From JANRKT01 sp033763355 (GTDB lineage Bacteria; Bacteroidota; Bacteroidia; Chitinophagales; Chitinophagaceae), in contig JANRKT010000051.1 in NCBI GenBank assembly GCA_033763355.1, forward strand, positions 1-11,616: a DNA stretch of 11,616 bases. The letters run 5' to 3'. The position numbers were made by a program, and so were the translations under genes. The notes beneath the pieces were generated by a model, which made no database searches, was not told the origin of the DNA, and worked only from the letters and a program-made list of their open reading frames with translations. Position 1 is the stretch's first letter. Every line of letters begins with the position of its first letter. Below are positions 1 through 6,288 of the stretch, in pieces.

Positions 1-77
1 AATAAAAATAATCTTTATTCCCAATTTCATGTCAACGGCGCTTTCTTTATCTTGTATTTTCAATTAAAACACTGACT

Positions 78-1034
78 GTGAAAATTAGTTTCTCCATTCT
101 CCTGGTTATTGTAATGATCAATTGCAGCGCCCAGGGAAGCAATAGCGGATTTAAAAACTATGAACAGGTTATTCCCGGCACATCATTAAAACATAACATG
201 GTTGCCATACCTACAGGAACTTTTAAAATGGGAAATGTACCCGGCGATAAAAACAGCAAGCCTGCTGAAGGCCCGGCCGTAAAAGTTGAGCTTTCTGCTT
301 TTTGGATGGGGGCCTGTGAGGTAACACACGATGAATTCAACGCTTTTTTCAGGGATGAGAATATTTCCCAGGGTTCAAAGGTGGATGCTGTTACAAGGCC
401 CACTGCGCAATACATTGACCTTAGCTGGGGCATGGGTAAAGAAGGCGGCTATCCGGTGAACAGCATGAGTATAGATGCAGCGCTGATGTTCTGCAGGTGG
501 CTTTATCATAAAACAGGTGTTTTTTACCGGTTACCGACAGAAGCGGAATGGGAATATGCCTGCAGGGCAGGAACAACAACTGTTTATTACTTTGGAAATG
601 ATGCAAAAGAACTGGACAAGTATGCGTGGTATAAAAAAAACAGCAAAAACAAATACCAGAAAGTGGGACAGAAAAAGCCCAATGCATGGGGTTTGTATGA
701 TATGCTGGGCAACGTAAGCGAATGGGCGCTTGACCAGTACAATGAAAAATATTTTTCTGTAATTGCGGGTAACCCTTCTGATCCGGTAGTTCATCCTGCA
801 ACAAGATATCCCAGAACGATAAGGGGCGGTTCATACGCTGATGATGCTGATGTATTGAGAAGCAGCAGCCGCAAACATTCTGAGCCCTCATGGAACAAAC
901 GTGACCCCCAGGTACCCAAAAGCCGATGGTGGTTAACTGATGCCATGTTTGTGGGTTTCAGGGTGGTAAGGCCTTTAAAACAACACACATCAGAAGAAGC
1001 TGAAAAATTTTATAAATTGTACCTCGGTAATTAA
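78..1034 (+). CDS. SUMF1/FGE-sulfatase-fold lipoprotein, non-catalytic type
   Basis: A 318-aa exported protein of the formylglycine-generating-enzyme (SUMF1) fold. Residues 1-16 are a signal peptide ending at Cys16, a plausible though imperfect lipobox, so it is probably membrane-anchored. The fold runs from the P-x-G-x-F-x-M-G motif (45-52) through RLPTEAEWEYA (151-161) and GNVSEW (211-216) to RGGSY (249-253) and GFRVVRP (293-299). In true FGE, two cysteines follow RGGSY and oxidise sulfatase cysteine. Here that stretch reads ADDADVL with no cysteine, so formylglycine formation is unlikely. The start is GTG at 78; no in-frame ATG lies upstream before the stop at 9-11, and later ATGs (114, 198) would lose the signal peptide. 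The next gene begins 27 nt downstream on the same strand, so the two are probably co-transcribed. Family membership is sure. The function is unknown; glycan binding or a sugar-related role is only inference from the neighbour. Confidence 0.88.
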   Translation: MKISFSILLVIVMINCSAQGSNSGFKNYEQVIPGTSLKHNMVAIPTGTFKMGNVPGDKNSKPAEGPAVKVELSAFWMGACEVTHDEFNAFFRDENISQGSKVDAVTRPTAQYIDLSWGMGKEGGYPVNSMSIDAALMFCRWLYHKTGVFYRLPTEAEWEYACRAGTTTVYYFGNDAKELDKYAWYKKNSKNKYQKVGQKKPNAWGLYDMLGNVSEWALDQYNEKYFSVIAGNPSDPVVHPATRYPRTIRGGSYADDADVLRSSSRKHSEPSWNKRDPQVPKSRWWLTDAMFVGFRVVRPLKQHTSEEAEKFYKLYLGN

Positions 1035-1061
1035 CCCTTCATCTTATAAACTTTCCAGAAT

Positions 1062-2405
1062 ATGAACGATTCAAACAACAAATCCACCACACGCCGTGAG
1101 TTTGTAAAACAAACCACATTGCTTGCAGGCGGTGTGGCCGCTATGCCATTGTTTTCAAAAGCCAATTATTTTTCAGGGGCTGATGATGTCATTAAAATTG
1201 CTTTGATTGGCTGCGGCGGCAGGGGAACAGGCGCTGCCATGCAGGCATTGCTTACCAAACAAAATGTAAAACTGGTGGCAATGGCAGATGCTTTTCGTGA
1301 CCGTATTGACAGTTGCTTTAAAGAATTAAACTCCGATGAGAATGTTGATTCATCAGACGCTTCAAAAAGTATAAAAAGCAAAATTGATGTTCCTGAAGAA
1401 AGAAAATTTACAGGTTTTGATGGTTATTTAAAAGCCATTCCCCTTGCTGATGTGGTAATCTTAACCACACCGCCCGGTTTCCGCCCTATGCATTTTGAAG
1501 AAGCCATTAAACAGGGTAAGCATGTGTTTATGGAAAAACCTGTTGCTACTGACCCGGCAGGCATCCAGAAAGTACTTGCAGCCGCCGAAATGGCCAAACA
1601 AAAAAAGTTAAACGTAGTGGTGGGCCTTCAAAGGCATTACCAGAACTCGTACCGGGAATTGTTTAAACGCAAAAACCTGATTGGGGATATCACATCCGCA
1701 CAAGCCTGGTGGAACAATGATGGCGTGTGGGTTAACCGCCGCAAACCGGAACAAACTGAAATGGAATACCAGATGCGCAACTGGTATTATTTTGTGTGGC
1801 TCTGCGGAGACCATATCTGCGAACAGCACATTCACAACATAGATGTGGTGAACTGGTTCAAAGGCGGCTATCCTGTAAAAGCCCAGGGCATGGGAGGAAG
1901 GGAAGTAAGAAAAGGAAAAGAATTTGGTGAAATATACGACCACCATTATGTGGAGTTCCATTATGCCGATGGTTCCATACTGAACAGCCAGTGCAGGCAT
2001 ATAAAAAATACAATGAGTAAAGTGGATGAGCTGCTGATAGGCACAAAAGGAAAAATATTCTGCGACGCTGCAAATATTAAAGACCATACCGGTAAAGCTT
2101 TGTACCAGTTTGATAAGAAGACGGAGAACAATCCTTATCAAACCGAGCATGATGAATTGTTTGCCGCCATTGCAAAAGGCGAATACAAATTTGCCGATGC
2201 AGAAAACGGCGCCAAAAGCACCATGACATCTATCCTTGGCCGTATGGCAACATACAGCGGCCAGGTGATTGAATGGGACAAAGCCATTAACTCAGGCATT
2301 GACCTGCAACCCAAAACTTACGACTGGGCCGCAGCGCCACCGGTATTGCCTGATGAAACAGGGTTTTATAAAATTGCCATGCCGGGAGTGACGAAGTATG
2401 TGTAA
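1062..2405 (+). CDS. Tat-exported Gfo/Idh/MocA family oxidoreductase
   Basis: A 447-aa NAD(P)-dependent dehydrogenase-like protein. Residues 8-34 are a twin-arginine signal (S-T-T-R-R-E-F-V-K, then a hydrophobic stretch ending near SKA), so the folded enzyme with its cofactor is probably exported to the periplasm. A Rossmann fold starts at about residue 44, with the dinucleotide-binding loop G-C-G-G-R-G at 50-55. E-K-P (158-160) is the conserved family motif contacting the cofactor, and E-Q-H-I-H-N-I-D (254-261) carries the conserved histidine/asparagine/aspartate of the active-site helix. The C-terminal part is the alpha/beta substrate domain. Family members oxidise or reduce sugars, inositols and related polyols, and exported members are common in Bacteroidota and Planctomycetes glycan-degradation loci. 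The substrate cannot be read from sequence. It lies 27 nt after the SUMF1-fold gene, and a terminator-like hairpin follows 36 nt past the stop. Confidence 0.93.
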   Translation: MNDSNNKSTTRREFVKQTTLLAGGVAAMPLFSKANYFSGADDVIKIALIGCGGRGTGAAMQALLTKQNVKLVAMADAFRDRIDSCFKELNSDENVDSSDASKSIKSKIDVPEERKFTGFDGYLKAIPLADVVILTTPPGFRPMHFEEAIKQGKHVFMEKPVATDPAGIQKVLAAAEMAKQKKLNVVVGLQRHYQNSYRELFKRKNLIGDITSAQAWWNNDGVWVNRRKPEQTEMEYQMRNWYYFVWLCGDHICEQHIHNIDVVNWFKGGYPVKAQGMGGREVRKGKEFGEIYDHHYVEFHYADGSILNSQCRHIKNTMSKVDELLIGTKGKIFCDAANIKDHTGKALYQFDKKTENNPYQTEHDELFAAIAKGEYKFADAENGAKSTMTSILGRMATYSGQVIEWDKAINSGIDLQPKTYDWAAAPPVLPDETGFYKIAMPGVTKYV

Positions 2406-2441
2406 ACCCTTTTGATGGAATGTCATAGAAATCTTTTGTAA

Positions 2442-2498
2442 GCCTGGCAGGGGTTAGCTTTAAAAAAATGATTTATTTCTACTCCTGTCAGGCCTTTT
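2442..2498 (+). terminator. Terminator-like hairpin after the Gfo/Idh/MocA gene
   Basis: A 13-bp stem pairs 2442-2454 (GCCTGGCAGGGGT) with 2481-2493 (ACTCCTGTCAGGC). All positions pair, two of them as G-U. The loop is 26 nt and AT-rich and can pair further internally (A-run against ATTTATTT). CTTTTAT follows the right arm, giving a short U-tract. It lies 37-93 nt past the stop of the oxidoreductase gene, where a terminator is expected. The loop is longer than in a textbook terminator, and the right arm can alternatively pair downstream (CCTGTCA 2484-2490 with TGACAGG 2501-2507), so a repeat-element origin is also possible. Confidence 0.55.
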
Positions 2499-2508
2499 AT
2501 TGACAGGT

Positions 2509-2562
2509 GCTATTTTAAACCAGGAACGATTTTCAAAAAACCACTAAGCATATTAAAATAGC
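2509..2562. repeat. 10-bp perfect inverted repeat, spacer 34 nt
   Basis: GCTATTTTAA (2509-2518) is exactly complementary to TTAAAATAGC (2553-2562). It lies in the 224-nt gene-free stretch between the oxidoreductase and the lipoprotein gene, right after the terminator-like hairpin. The arms are AT-rich, so the hairpin would be weak. It could equally be a protein-binding site or chance. Confidence 0.35.
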
Positions 2563-2582
2563 TGAAGAAAAAACCCGTTTTA

Positions 2583-2625
2583 TAACAAACCCCAACCATT
2601 CCAAACTCAGCCGGGGGTTTTGTTA
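2583..2625 (+). promoter_or_regulatory. Potential leader hairpin just before the lipoprotein start
   Basis: TAACAAACCCC (2583-2593) can pair with GGGGTTTTGTTA (2614-2625), giving 11 bp with one bulged T and a 20-nt loop. It ends 4 nt before the ATG at 2630. If it forms in the mRNA it would hide the only G-rich segment upstream of this start. No long U-tract follows, so it is not a convincing terminator. A regulatory role is inference only. Confidence 0.3.
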
Positions 2626-2629
2626 GCTT

Positions 2630-3304
2630 ATGAAAACTTATGCCATGAAAAGAATCTATCCTTTCATTATTTTTTTACTGTGGTTTTCCTGCAAAAAAGC
2701 GCCTGACCAGCCGGAAGAAATAAAACTGGATGGCACATGGCGTTTAAAATCTATACGTAGCGACGCTGATACCCTGAATACCACTGCTGCATGGATGCCC
2801 CTCAAATACGAAAAACAGTATTTTGATTTTGACCTGTATTGTGTAAATGACAGCCGGGCAGGGCAATCTTATATTTCCATGTTGAACTGCGCCTATGATG
2901 TTTCGCCGGGTTCATCCGTTGGGGTGGTAAGCAGCGATTGTGCCCGTTCTGTTTTTCGCAGGGATACCACATGGATACAACTCACCCATTACGACATCAG
3001 CCTGGTTAATGACAGTACAGTAAAGATGCTGGAGCAATACAGCAATTCAAAGAGGATAAACACCATACTGGCGCCCTGCAATTCGCCCCAATACTTACCC
3101 GAATCCATAACTAAATTTGAAGCAACAGGAATATGGAAATATGATGAAGCAGGTAAGGTTATTACTTTAGATTTCACCCCGGGGTACAGCCGTATTGACG
3201 GTGAACAGGTGAACCGTTTTAAAGTTATCGCTTATTCAGATAAGGAAATTACCCTTCGCCTTATTACCTCTTACCTCGCTGAATATTTATTGGTTAAACT
3301 ATAG
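2630..3304 (+). CDS. Lipocalin-like lipoprotein of unknown function
   Basis: A 224-aa predicted lipoprotein. The hydrophobic segment I-Y-P-F-I-I-F-L-L-W-F-S-C ends in a good lipobox, with the lipidated Cys at residue 21. It is followed by K-K, a common Bacteroidota arrangement. After a short linker, L-D-G-T-W-R-L-K-S-I (about 33-42) is the opening strand typical of small lipocalin-like Bacteroidota lipoproteins, and the rest is predicted mostly beta, ending E-Y-L-L-V-K-L. Two starts are possible: ATG at 2630, or ATG at 2645, which gives a 219-aa protein with a more compact signal peptide (M-K-R-I-Y-P). The sequence does not decide between them. The gene stands alone on the plus strand, with the next gene convergent 31 nt away. 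Ligand and role are unknown. The fold assignment rests on the GTW motif and length rather than a full domain match. Confidence 0.8.
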   Translation: MKTYAMKRIYPFIIFLLWFSCKKAPDQPEEIKLDGTWRLKSIRSDADTLNTTAAWMPLKYEKQYFDFDLYCVNDSRAGQSYISMLNCAYDVSPGSSVGVVSSDCARSVFRRDTTWIQLTHYDISLVNDSTVKMLEQYSNSKRINTILAPCNSPQYLPESITKFEATGIWKYDEAGKVITLDFTPGYSRIDGEQVNRFKVIAYSDKEITLRLITSYLAEYLLVKL

Positions 3305-3335
3305 AGTCATCATGCAATATCATGAAATCACGGGT

Positions 3336-4046
3336 TCAGGTTTCATCCTGCCCCGTTGCAATTACCCTGAATTCTTCCACAGTCTGTAAACAATCAAGGT
3401 AGGTTATTGATGCATCATATCCCTTCATGTGATACCTGAAAGGCTTTGGCAAAGGCGTATGGCCCACATACTGGTTCATGTTTTTTAAAGGAGCGGCCAT
3501 TGTTTCCTGCTTATCTGCCCATGTTATGCCGCCGTAATAGTCATAGCCTCCCCGCAGGTTGCTTACCTGGTGCAAAACATCATTGTCCTTCGAATTAAGC
3601 ATAACATTAAAAACTTCTGCATAATTATTATCTGTTAAACCATATTGTACAATTACATGAAAATTTTCTTCCAGCCAGTTTTCAGATACCCCGGCATGTG
3701 TCCAGAGGTTATTGTTAACCTGGAAGGCAACATTAAAAAACCGTTTGTTTTCGTTGAAAAGTCCAAAAAGATCATACTGCATGGAAGGACGGAACCCGCT
3801 GCAACGGTATTTGGGGAAAAACATATACTGGATGTCATGGTTTCCCAGCAATAATTCCACCCTTTCAGTTTCCCCTTTTTTAAACTGAATGATTTCATAT
3901 AGGTTATCGTAAATGATGTGGTTACCCAGGTCATAGCTGTCAACATAATCACCAAGGAAAACAATTTTGTCTGCATGCGGAAACTGTTCCAATGCATTTT
4001 TCCATGAATCCCTTCCGTGCAGGTCGGGGATGGTTAATACCTGCAT
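3336..4046 (-). CDS. Calcineurin-like metallophosphoesterase, PPP-type serine/threonine phosphatase family
   Basis: A 236-aa cytoplasmic enzyme with the full set of dinuclear-metal ligands in order: D8-L-H10-G, G32-D33-Y-V-D36-S, G68-N69-H70-D71, T-H117-A-G and G-H196-T. This layout, with the C-terminal strand Y-L-D-C-L (216-220), is that of bacterial PPP phosphatases such as the ApaH/PrpE group, which hydrolyse phosphoproteins, diadenosine polyphosphates or related nucleotides. The usual arginine after the GDxVD motif is replaced (S-Y-D), and GNHD replaces GNHE, so a substrate choice within the family is not justified. No signal peptide or membrane segment is present. The start ATG at 4046 immediately precedes the core beta strand Q-V-L-T-I-P-D, so little could be missing. 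It follows the ABC pair on the same strand, but a palindromic element intervenes, so co-transcription is uncertain. Confidence 0.9.
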   Translation of the reverse strand: MQVLTIPDLHGRDSWKNALEQFPHADKIVFLGDYVDSYDLGNHIIYDNLYEIIQFKKGETERVELLLGNHDIQYMFFPKYRCSGFRPSMQYDLFGLFNENKRFFNVAFQVNNNLWTHAGVSENWLEENFHVIVQYGLTDNNYAEVFNVMLNSKDNDVLHQVSNLRGGYDYYGGITWADKQETMAAPLKNMNQYVGHTPLPKPFRYHMKGYDASITYLDCLQTVEEFRVIATGQDET

Positions 4047-4052
4047 ATTCCC

Positions 4053-4105
4053 TTATTTATCAGACCTGAAAAGTTTCAAAAAATCTGTCAGGTCTGTTTA
4101 TTTAT
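4053..4105. repeat. Palindromic intergenic element with flanking 8-bp direct repeats
   Basis: CAGACCTGA (4061-4069) is the exact reverse complement of TCAGGTCTG (4088-4096), with an 18-nt A/T-rich spacer. TTATTTAT occurs directly on both sides, at 4053-4060 and 4098-4105, as a target-site duplication would. Palindromes with this AGACCTG...CAGGTCT look are, from general knowledge, frequent between genes in Bacteroidota. It sits in the 55-nt gap between the ABC permease and the phosphoesterase; the right direct repeat includes the permease stop codon. It could also attenuate transcription from the ABC genes. The flanking repeat is AT-only, so coincidence is possible. Confidence 0.5.
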
Positions 4106-4977
4106 GACAAAATATCTTTCTTCCTGAACACCGCTATTGATAAACCCAGGAATATTACAATATGCAAAAAAAGAATTCCTGCTGAACGCAGAATGGCAGG
4201 CAGGTACTCAATGGAACCGATAACCTGTTCATTTTCTGCATTCACCTTTACATCAAAAAAACCTTTCCATCCCAGCATATGGGTAGTAAACAGGTAAGGC
4301 TTAATAGCATTAAAAAAGGGGAGGTCAAGCGTATTGAGAATGGTGAATACAATAATGATACTTATAGATGCCACTATCGGGCCGATGGAATTTTCAGAAA
4401 AAATACTCAGCAAAAAAGCCAGGGCAGCTACAACAAGCATGGCCAGCATAGCAAAACCAAATGCAGCAAAATAACGCCACATCACATCATCCTGCTGAAT
4501 AAAAGTTACCACGTCACTCTTCATTACTATCATATCATCTGCACCGAATACCAGCAGTGAAACAAACAAAGCCATTACCGCCATCCACATCAACAGCAAA
4601 ATGGTGTAAATACAGGAAGCAATAAATTTGCTTATGATAAGTTCGGTACGGCTTACCGGCTTTGTAACCAACAAACGCAATGTACCCATATTGGCTTCAC
4701 CAGAAATCATATCCCCTGCCACCAATGCAATAAGCAGGGGCACATGAACGAGTAATGTTTGCAGGATGATATAACCCAGCAGGTAGCCATTTAGCACTTT
4801 ACCTTCAATTTCAAAACTTTCAGACAAAGCCCGCATCCCAAAACGGATAAAGTTTTCGCCATCTGCGTAAAAACCCATCTGTATCAGCCCAACAATTGCT
4901 GTAATGGCAGCAAAAGCAATATAGGTTCTTGGTTTCTTAAAAATTTTAAACAGTTCTATCTGTATTAATTTCCACAT
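4102..4977 (-). CDS. ABC-2 type transporter permease subunit
   Basis: A 291-aa inner-membrane protein with about six transmembrane segments: near residues 18-37, a pair covering 64-90, 110-140, 170-195, 205-225 and 265-285. The cytoplasmic stretch G-E-A-N-M-G-T-L-R-L-L-V-T-K-P-V-S-R (about 92-109) is the family's coupling region between the second and third segments (G-T-L-R..L..P-V-S-R), which contacts the ATPase. It starts W-K-L-I-Q-I-E-L-F-K-I-F-K, the amphipathic N-terminal helix typical of these permeases. With the adjacent ATPase it would form an exporter of the BcrAB/NatAB/Nos kind. The substrate is unknown; lipids, peptides, antibiotics and ions are all known for relatives. The ATG at 4977 lies inside the end of the ATPase gene (32-nt overlap), pointing to translational coupling. 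Confidence 0.9.
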   Translation of the reverse strand: MWKLIQIELFKIFKKPRTYIAFAAITAIVGLIQMGFYADGENFIRFGMRALSESFEIEGKVLNGYLLGYIILQTLLVHVPLLIALVAGDMISGEANMGTLRLLVTKPVSRTELIISKFIASCIYTILLLMWMAVMALFVSLLVFGADDMIVMKSDVVTFIQQDDVMWRYFAAFGFAMLAMLVVAALAFLLSIFSENSIGPIVASISIIIVFTILNTLDLPFFNAIKPYLFTTHMLGWKGFFDVKVNAENEQVIGSIEYLPAILRSAGILFLHIVIFLGLSIAVFRKKDILS

Positions 4978-5890
4978 TTTGTTTTCCGGAGGTGAGTGAT
5001 AAAAAATATTCTTCCAGTGAGTTCAGGCGCTGAATGGACAATATGCCGATACCATTGTCCACAAGTTCTTTATTCAGCAGGGGCACCTGGTTTTTGTGCA
5101 ATTCAAATATCATTTTACGGCTGTTGCTGCTTTGCAAAAAATTATTCCATTCAGACTGCCTGATAAATAGTAACGCACTTTCATCATCTGTTGTTCCTAT
5201 CTCCGTTACCACATGCTCGGGGTCAAGTAATTGCCTTACCTCCCCTTCCACCAGTTTTTTTCCTTTATCAATAATAAGCATGCGGCTGGCTATCTGTTCC
5301 ACTTCGCTTAACAAATGAGATGACACCAGTACTGTCTTTTTCAAATCACGGCTGAGGTGGATAATCAGGTTGCGTATATCGGCAATGCCCTGCGGGTCCA
5401 GCCCATTAGTGGGCTCATCAAGAATAATAAGCTGCGGGTCATGCACCAATGCAACTGCAATGCCCAGGCGCTGTTTCATACCCTGCGAATAGGTTTTTAC
5501 TTTATGATGTGCCCTTTCAGCAAGCCCTACACGATGCAGCTGCCTCATTAATTCATCTTTTTTTAAATACAAACCGCTCAGCTTTGCAAACAAAGACAAG
5601 TTCTCTAATGCAGTGAGGTATTTGTACAAATCGGGTTTTTCTATTACGGCCCCTGTTTTTGACAATATTGCTTTTCTCTGCTCTGATAAATTTTTGCCGA
5701 ATATTTGTATGTTTCCTGAACCAGGTTGAATTAAGGTTAGCAGCATACGGATAGTAGTAGATTTACCAGCCCCGTTCTGGCCCAGGAAGCCATATACATC
5801 GCCTTCCTCTACAGTAAAGGAAATATGGTCAACGGCTTTTATTTCCCCGAAATTCTTGGATAAATTTTCAACTTTTATAATAGCTGCCAT
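4946..5890 (-). CDS. ABC transporter ATP-binding protein (ABC-2 exporter ATPase)
   Basis: A 314-aa nucleotide-binding subunit. Counting from the ATG at 5890, Walker A is G-Q-N-G-A-G-K-S-T (37-45), the Q-loop region G-A-V-I-E-K-P-D-L-Y (80-89) has Glu in place of Gln as in many BcrA-like ATPases, the signature is Y-S-Q-G-M-K-Q-R (134-141), Walker B L-I-I-L-D-E (154-159), and the H-loop histidine is H192. About 100 residues after the core form the C-terminal extension usual in drug- and lantibiotic-exporter ATPases. The open frame continues upstream to 5986, but the extra 32 residues resemble nothing in the family, and a promoter-like -7 box lies inside them. The 5890 start (M-A-A-I-I-K-V-E-N-L-S-K-N-F) matches the normal family N-terminus. 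It drives the overlapping permease gene downstream. Substrate unknown. Confidence 0.93.
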   Translation of the reverse strand: MAAIIKVENLSKNFGEIKAVDHISFTVEEGDVYGFLGQNGAGKSTTIRMLLTLIQPGSGNIQIFGKNLSEQRKAILSKTGAVIEKPDLYKYLTALENLSLFAKLSGLYLKKDELMRQLHRVGLAERAHHKVKTYSQGMKQRLGIAVALVHDPQLIILDEPTNGLDPQGIADIRNLIIHLSRDLKKTVLVSSHLLSEVEQIASRMLIIDKGKKLVEGEVRQLLDPEHVVTEIGTTDDESALLFIRQSEWNNFLQSSNSRKMIFELHKNQVPLLNKELVDNGIGILSIQRLNSLEEYFLSLTSGKQNVEINTDRTV

Positions 5891-6288
5891 ATCAATTGTA
5901 AAAGGCTGATATTGAGTAGCAAAAATAACTGCCAGGTCATCGCCACAACCTTTTAAGGCAGGTTTTGACAAAATTTTTTTTACCAAACAGTTGCATAATT
6001 GAAAGGTTTGTGCAAATTTTACACCTGTAATCCACCCAATGGGAATATTAATCCCTCACGGTTATCCTCGATACAACCTCAGATAAAATCCCCTTTCCAA
6101 CGTAATTCCAGATTCAGTTTAAGTATTCGCTTATCTCAATAGTGCTTTAACTTCTTTTCCTCTGTCCACATCCTTAGAATCCCCGCAATTGATCCTTTAA
6201 TTTCCTTGTAACACTTTTTCAGTATCCGGTTAAAATTCGCCCTTTCTCCTGTGGAACCGCTGAATTAATAACCTCTAAACTCACAAAA
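5891..6288. other. 398-bp divergent intergenic region
   Basis: This stretch lies between the divergent ABC operon and the T9SS cargo gene. It holds the minus-strand promoter at 5920-5948. On the plus strand, roughly 6060-6260 is markedly pyrimidine-rich (runs such as CCCCTTTCC, CTTCTTTTCCTCTG, CCCTTTCTCC) with no open frame of note. I found no convincing TAnnTTTG box for the plus-strand gene, no tRNA and no strong hairpin. A long untranslated leader for the secreted protein is possible. Confidence 0.5.
5920..5948 (-). promoter_or_regulatory. Bacteroidota-type promoter for the ABC operon
   Basis: On the minus strand, TATTTTTG (plus 5920-5927) matches the Bacteroidota -7 consensus TAnnTTTG at every fixed base. 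TTG (plus 5946-5948) lies 18 nt upstream, near the expected -33 spacing of about 19-21. The transcript would begin around 5910-5915, giving a leader of about 20-25 nt before the ATG at 5890. No mapped start supports this. Confidence 0.5.

Noticed and set aside
1..77. Promoter for the SUMF1-fold gene
   Set aside because: TATCTTG and TATTTTC come near the -7 consensus but each misses fixed bases, and the upstream sequence is cut by the window edge.
421..891. 156-aa minus-strand reading frame inside the SUMF1-fold gene
   Set aside because: It is fully antisense to a gene with clear domain motifs and its translation (rich in Cys, His and Pro) looks like nothing real.
78..1034. Gliding-motility lipoprotein GldK or GldJ
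   Set aside because: Both are SUMF1-fold lipoproteins in Bacteroidota, but they are clearly longer and GldK sits with gldLMN. Neither length nor neighbours fit here.
1608..2150. 180-aa minus-strand reading frame inside the oxidoreductase gene
   Set aside because: It is antisense to the conserved catalytic region of a Gfo/Idh/MocA enzyme; its length is explained by the codon structure of the real gene.
3310..3346. Small inverted repeats (TCATG/CATGA and ATGAAA/TTTCAT) between the convergent lipoprotein and phosphoesterase genes
   Set aside because: Stems of 5-6 bp without GC content or T-tracts are too weak to call a terminator, though one would be expected here.
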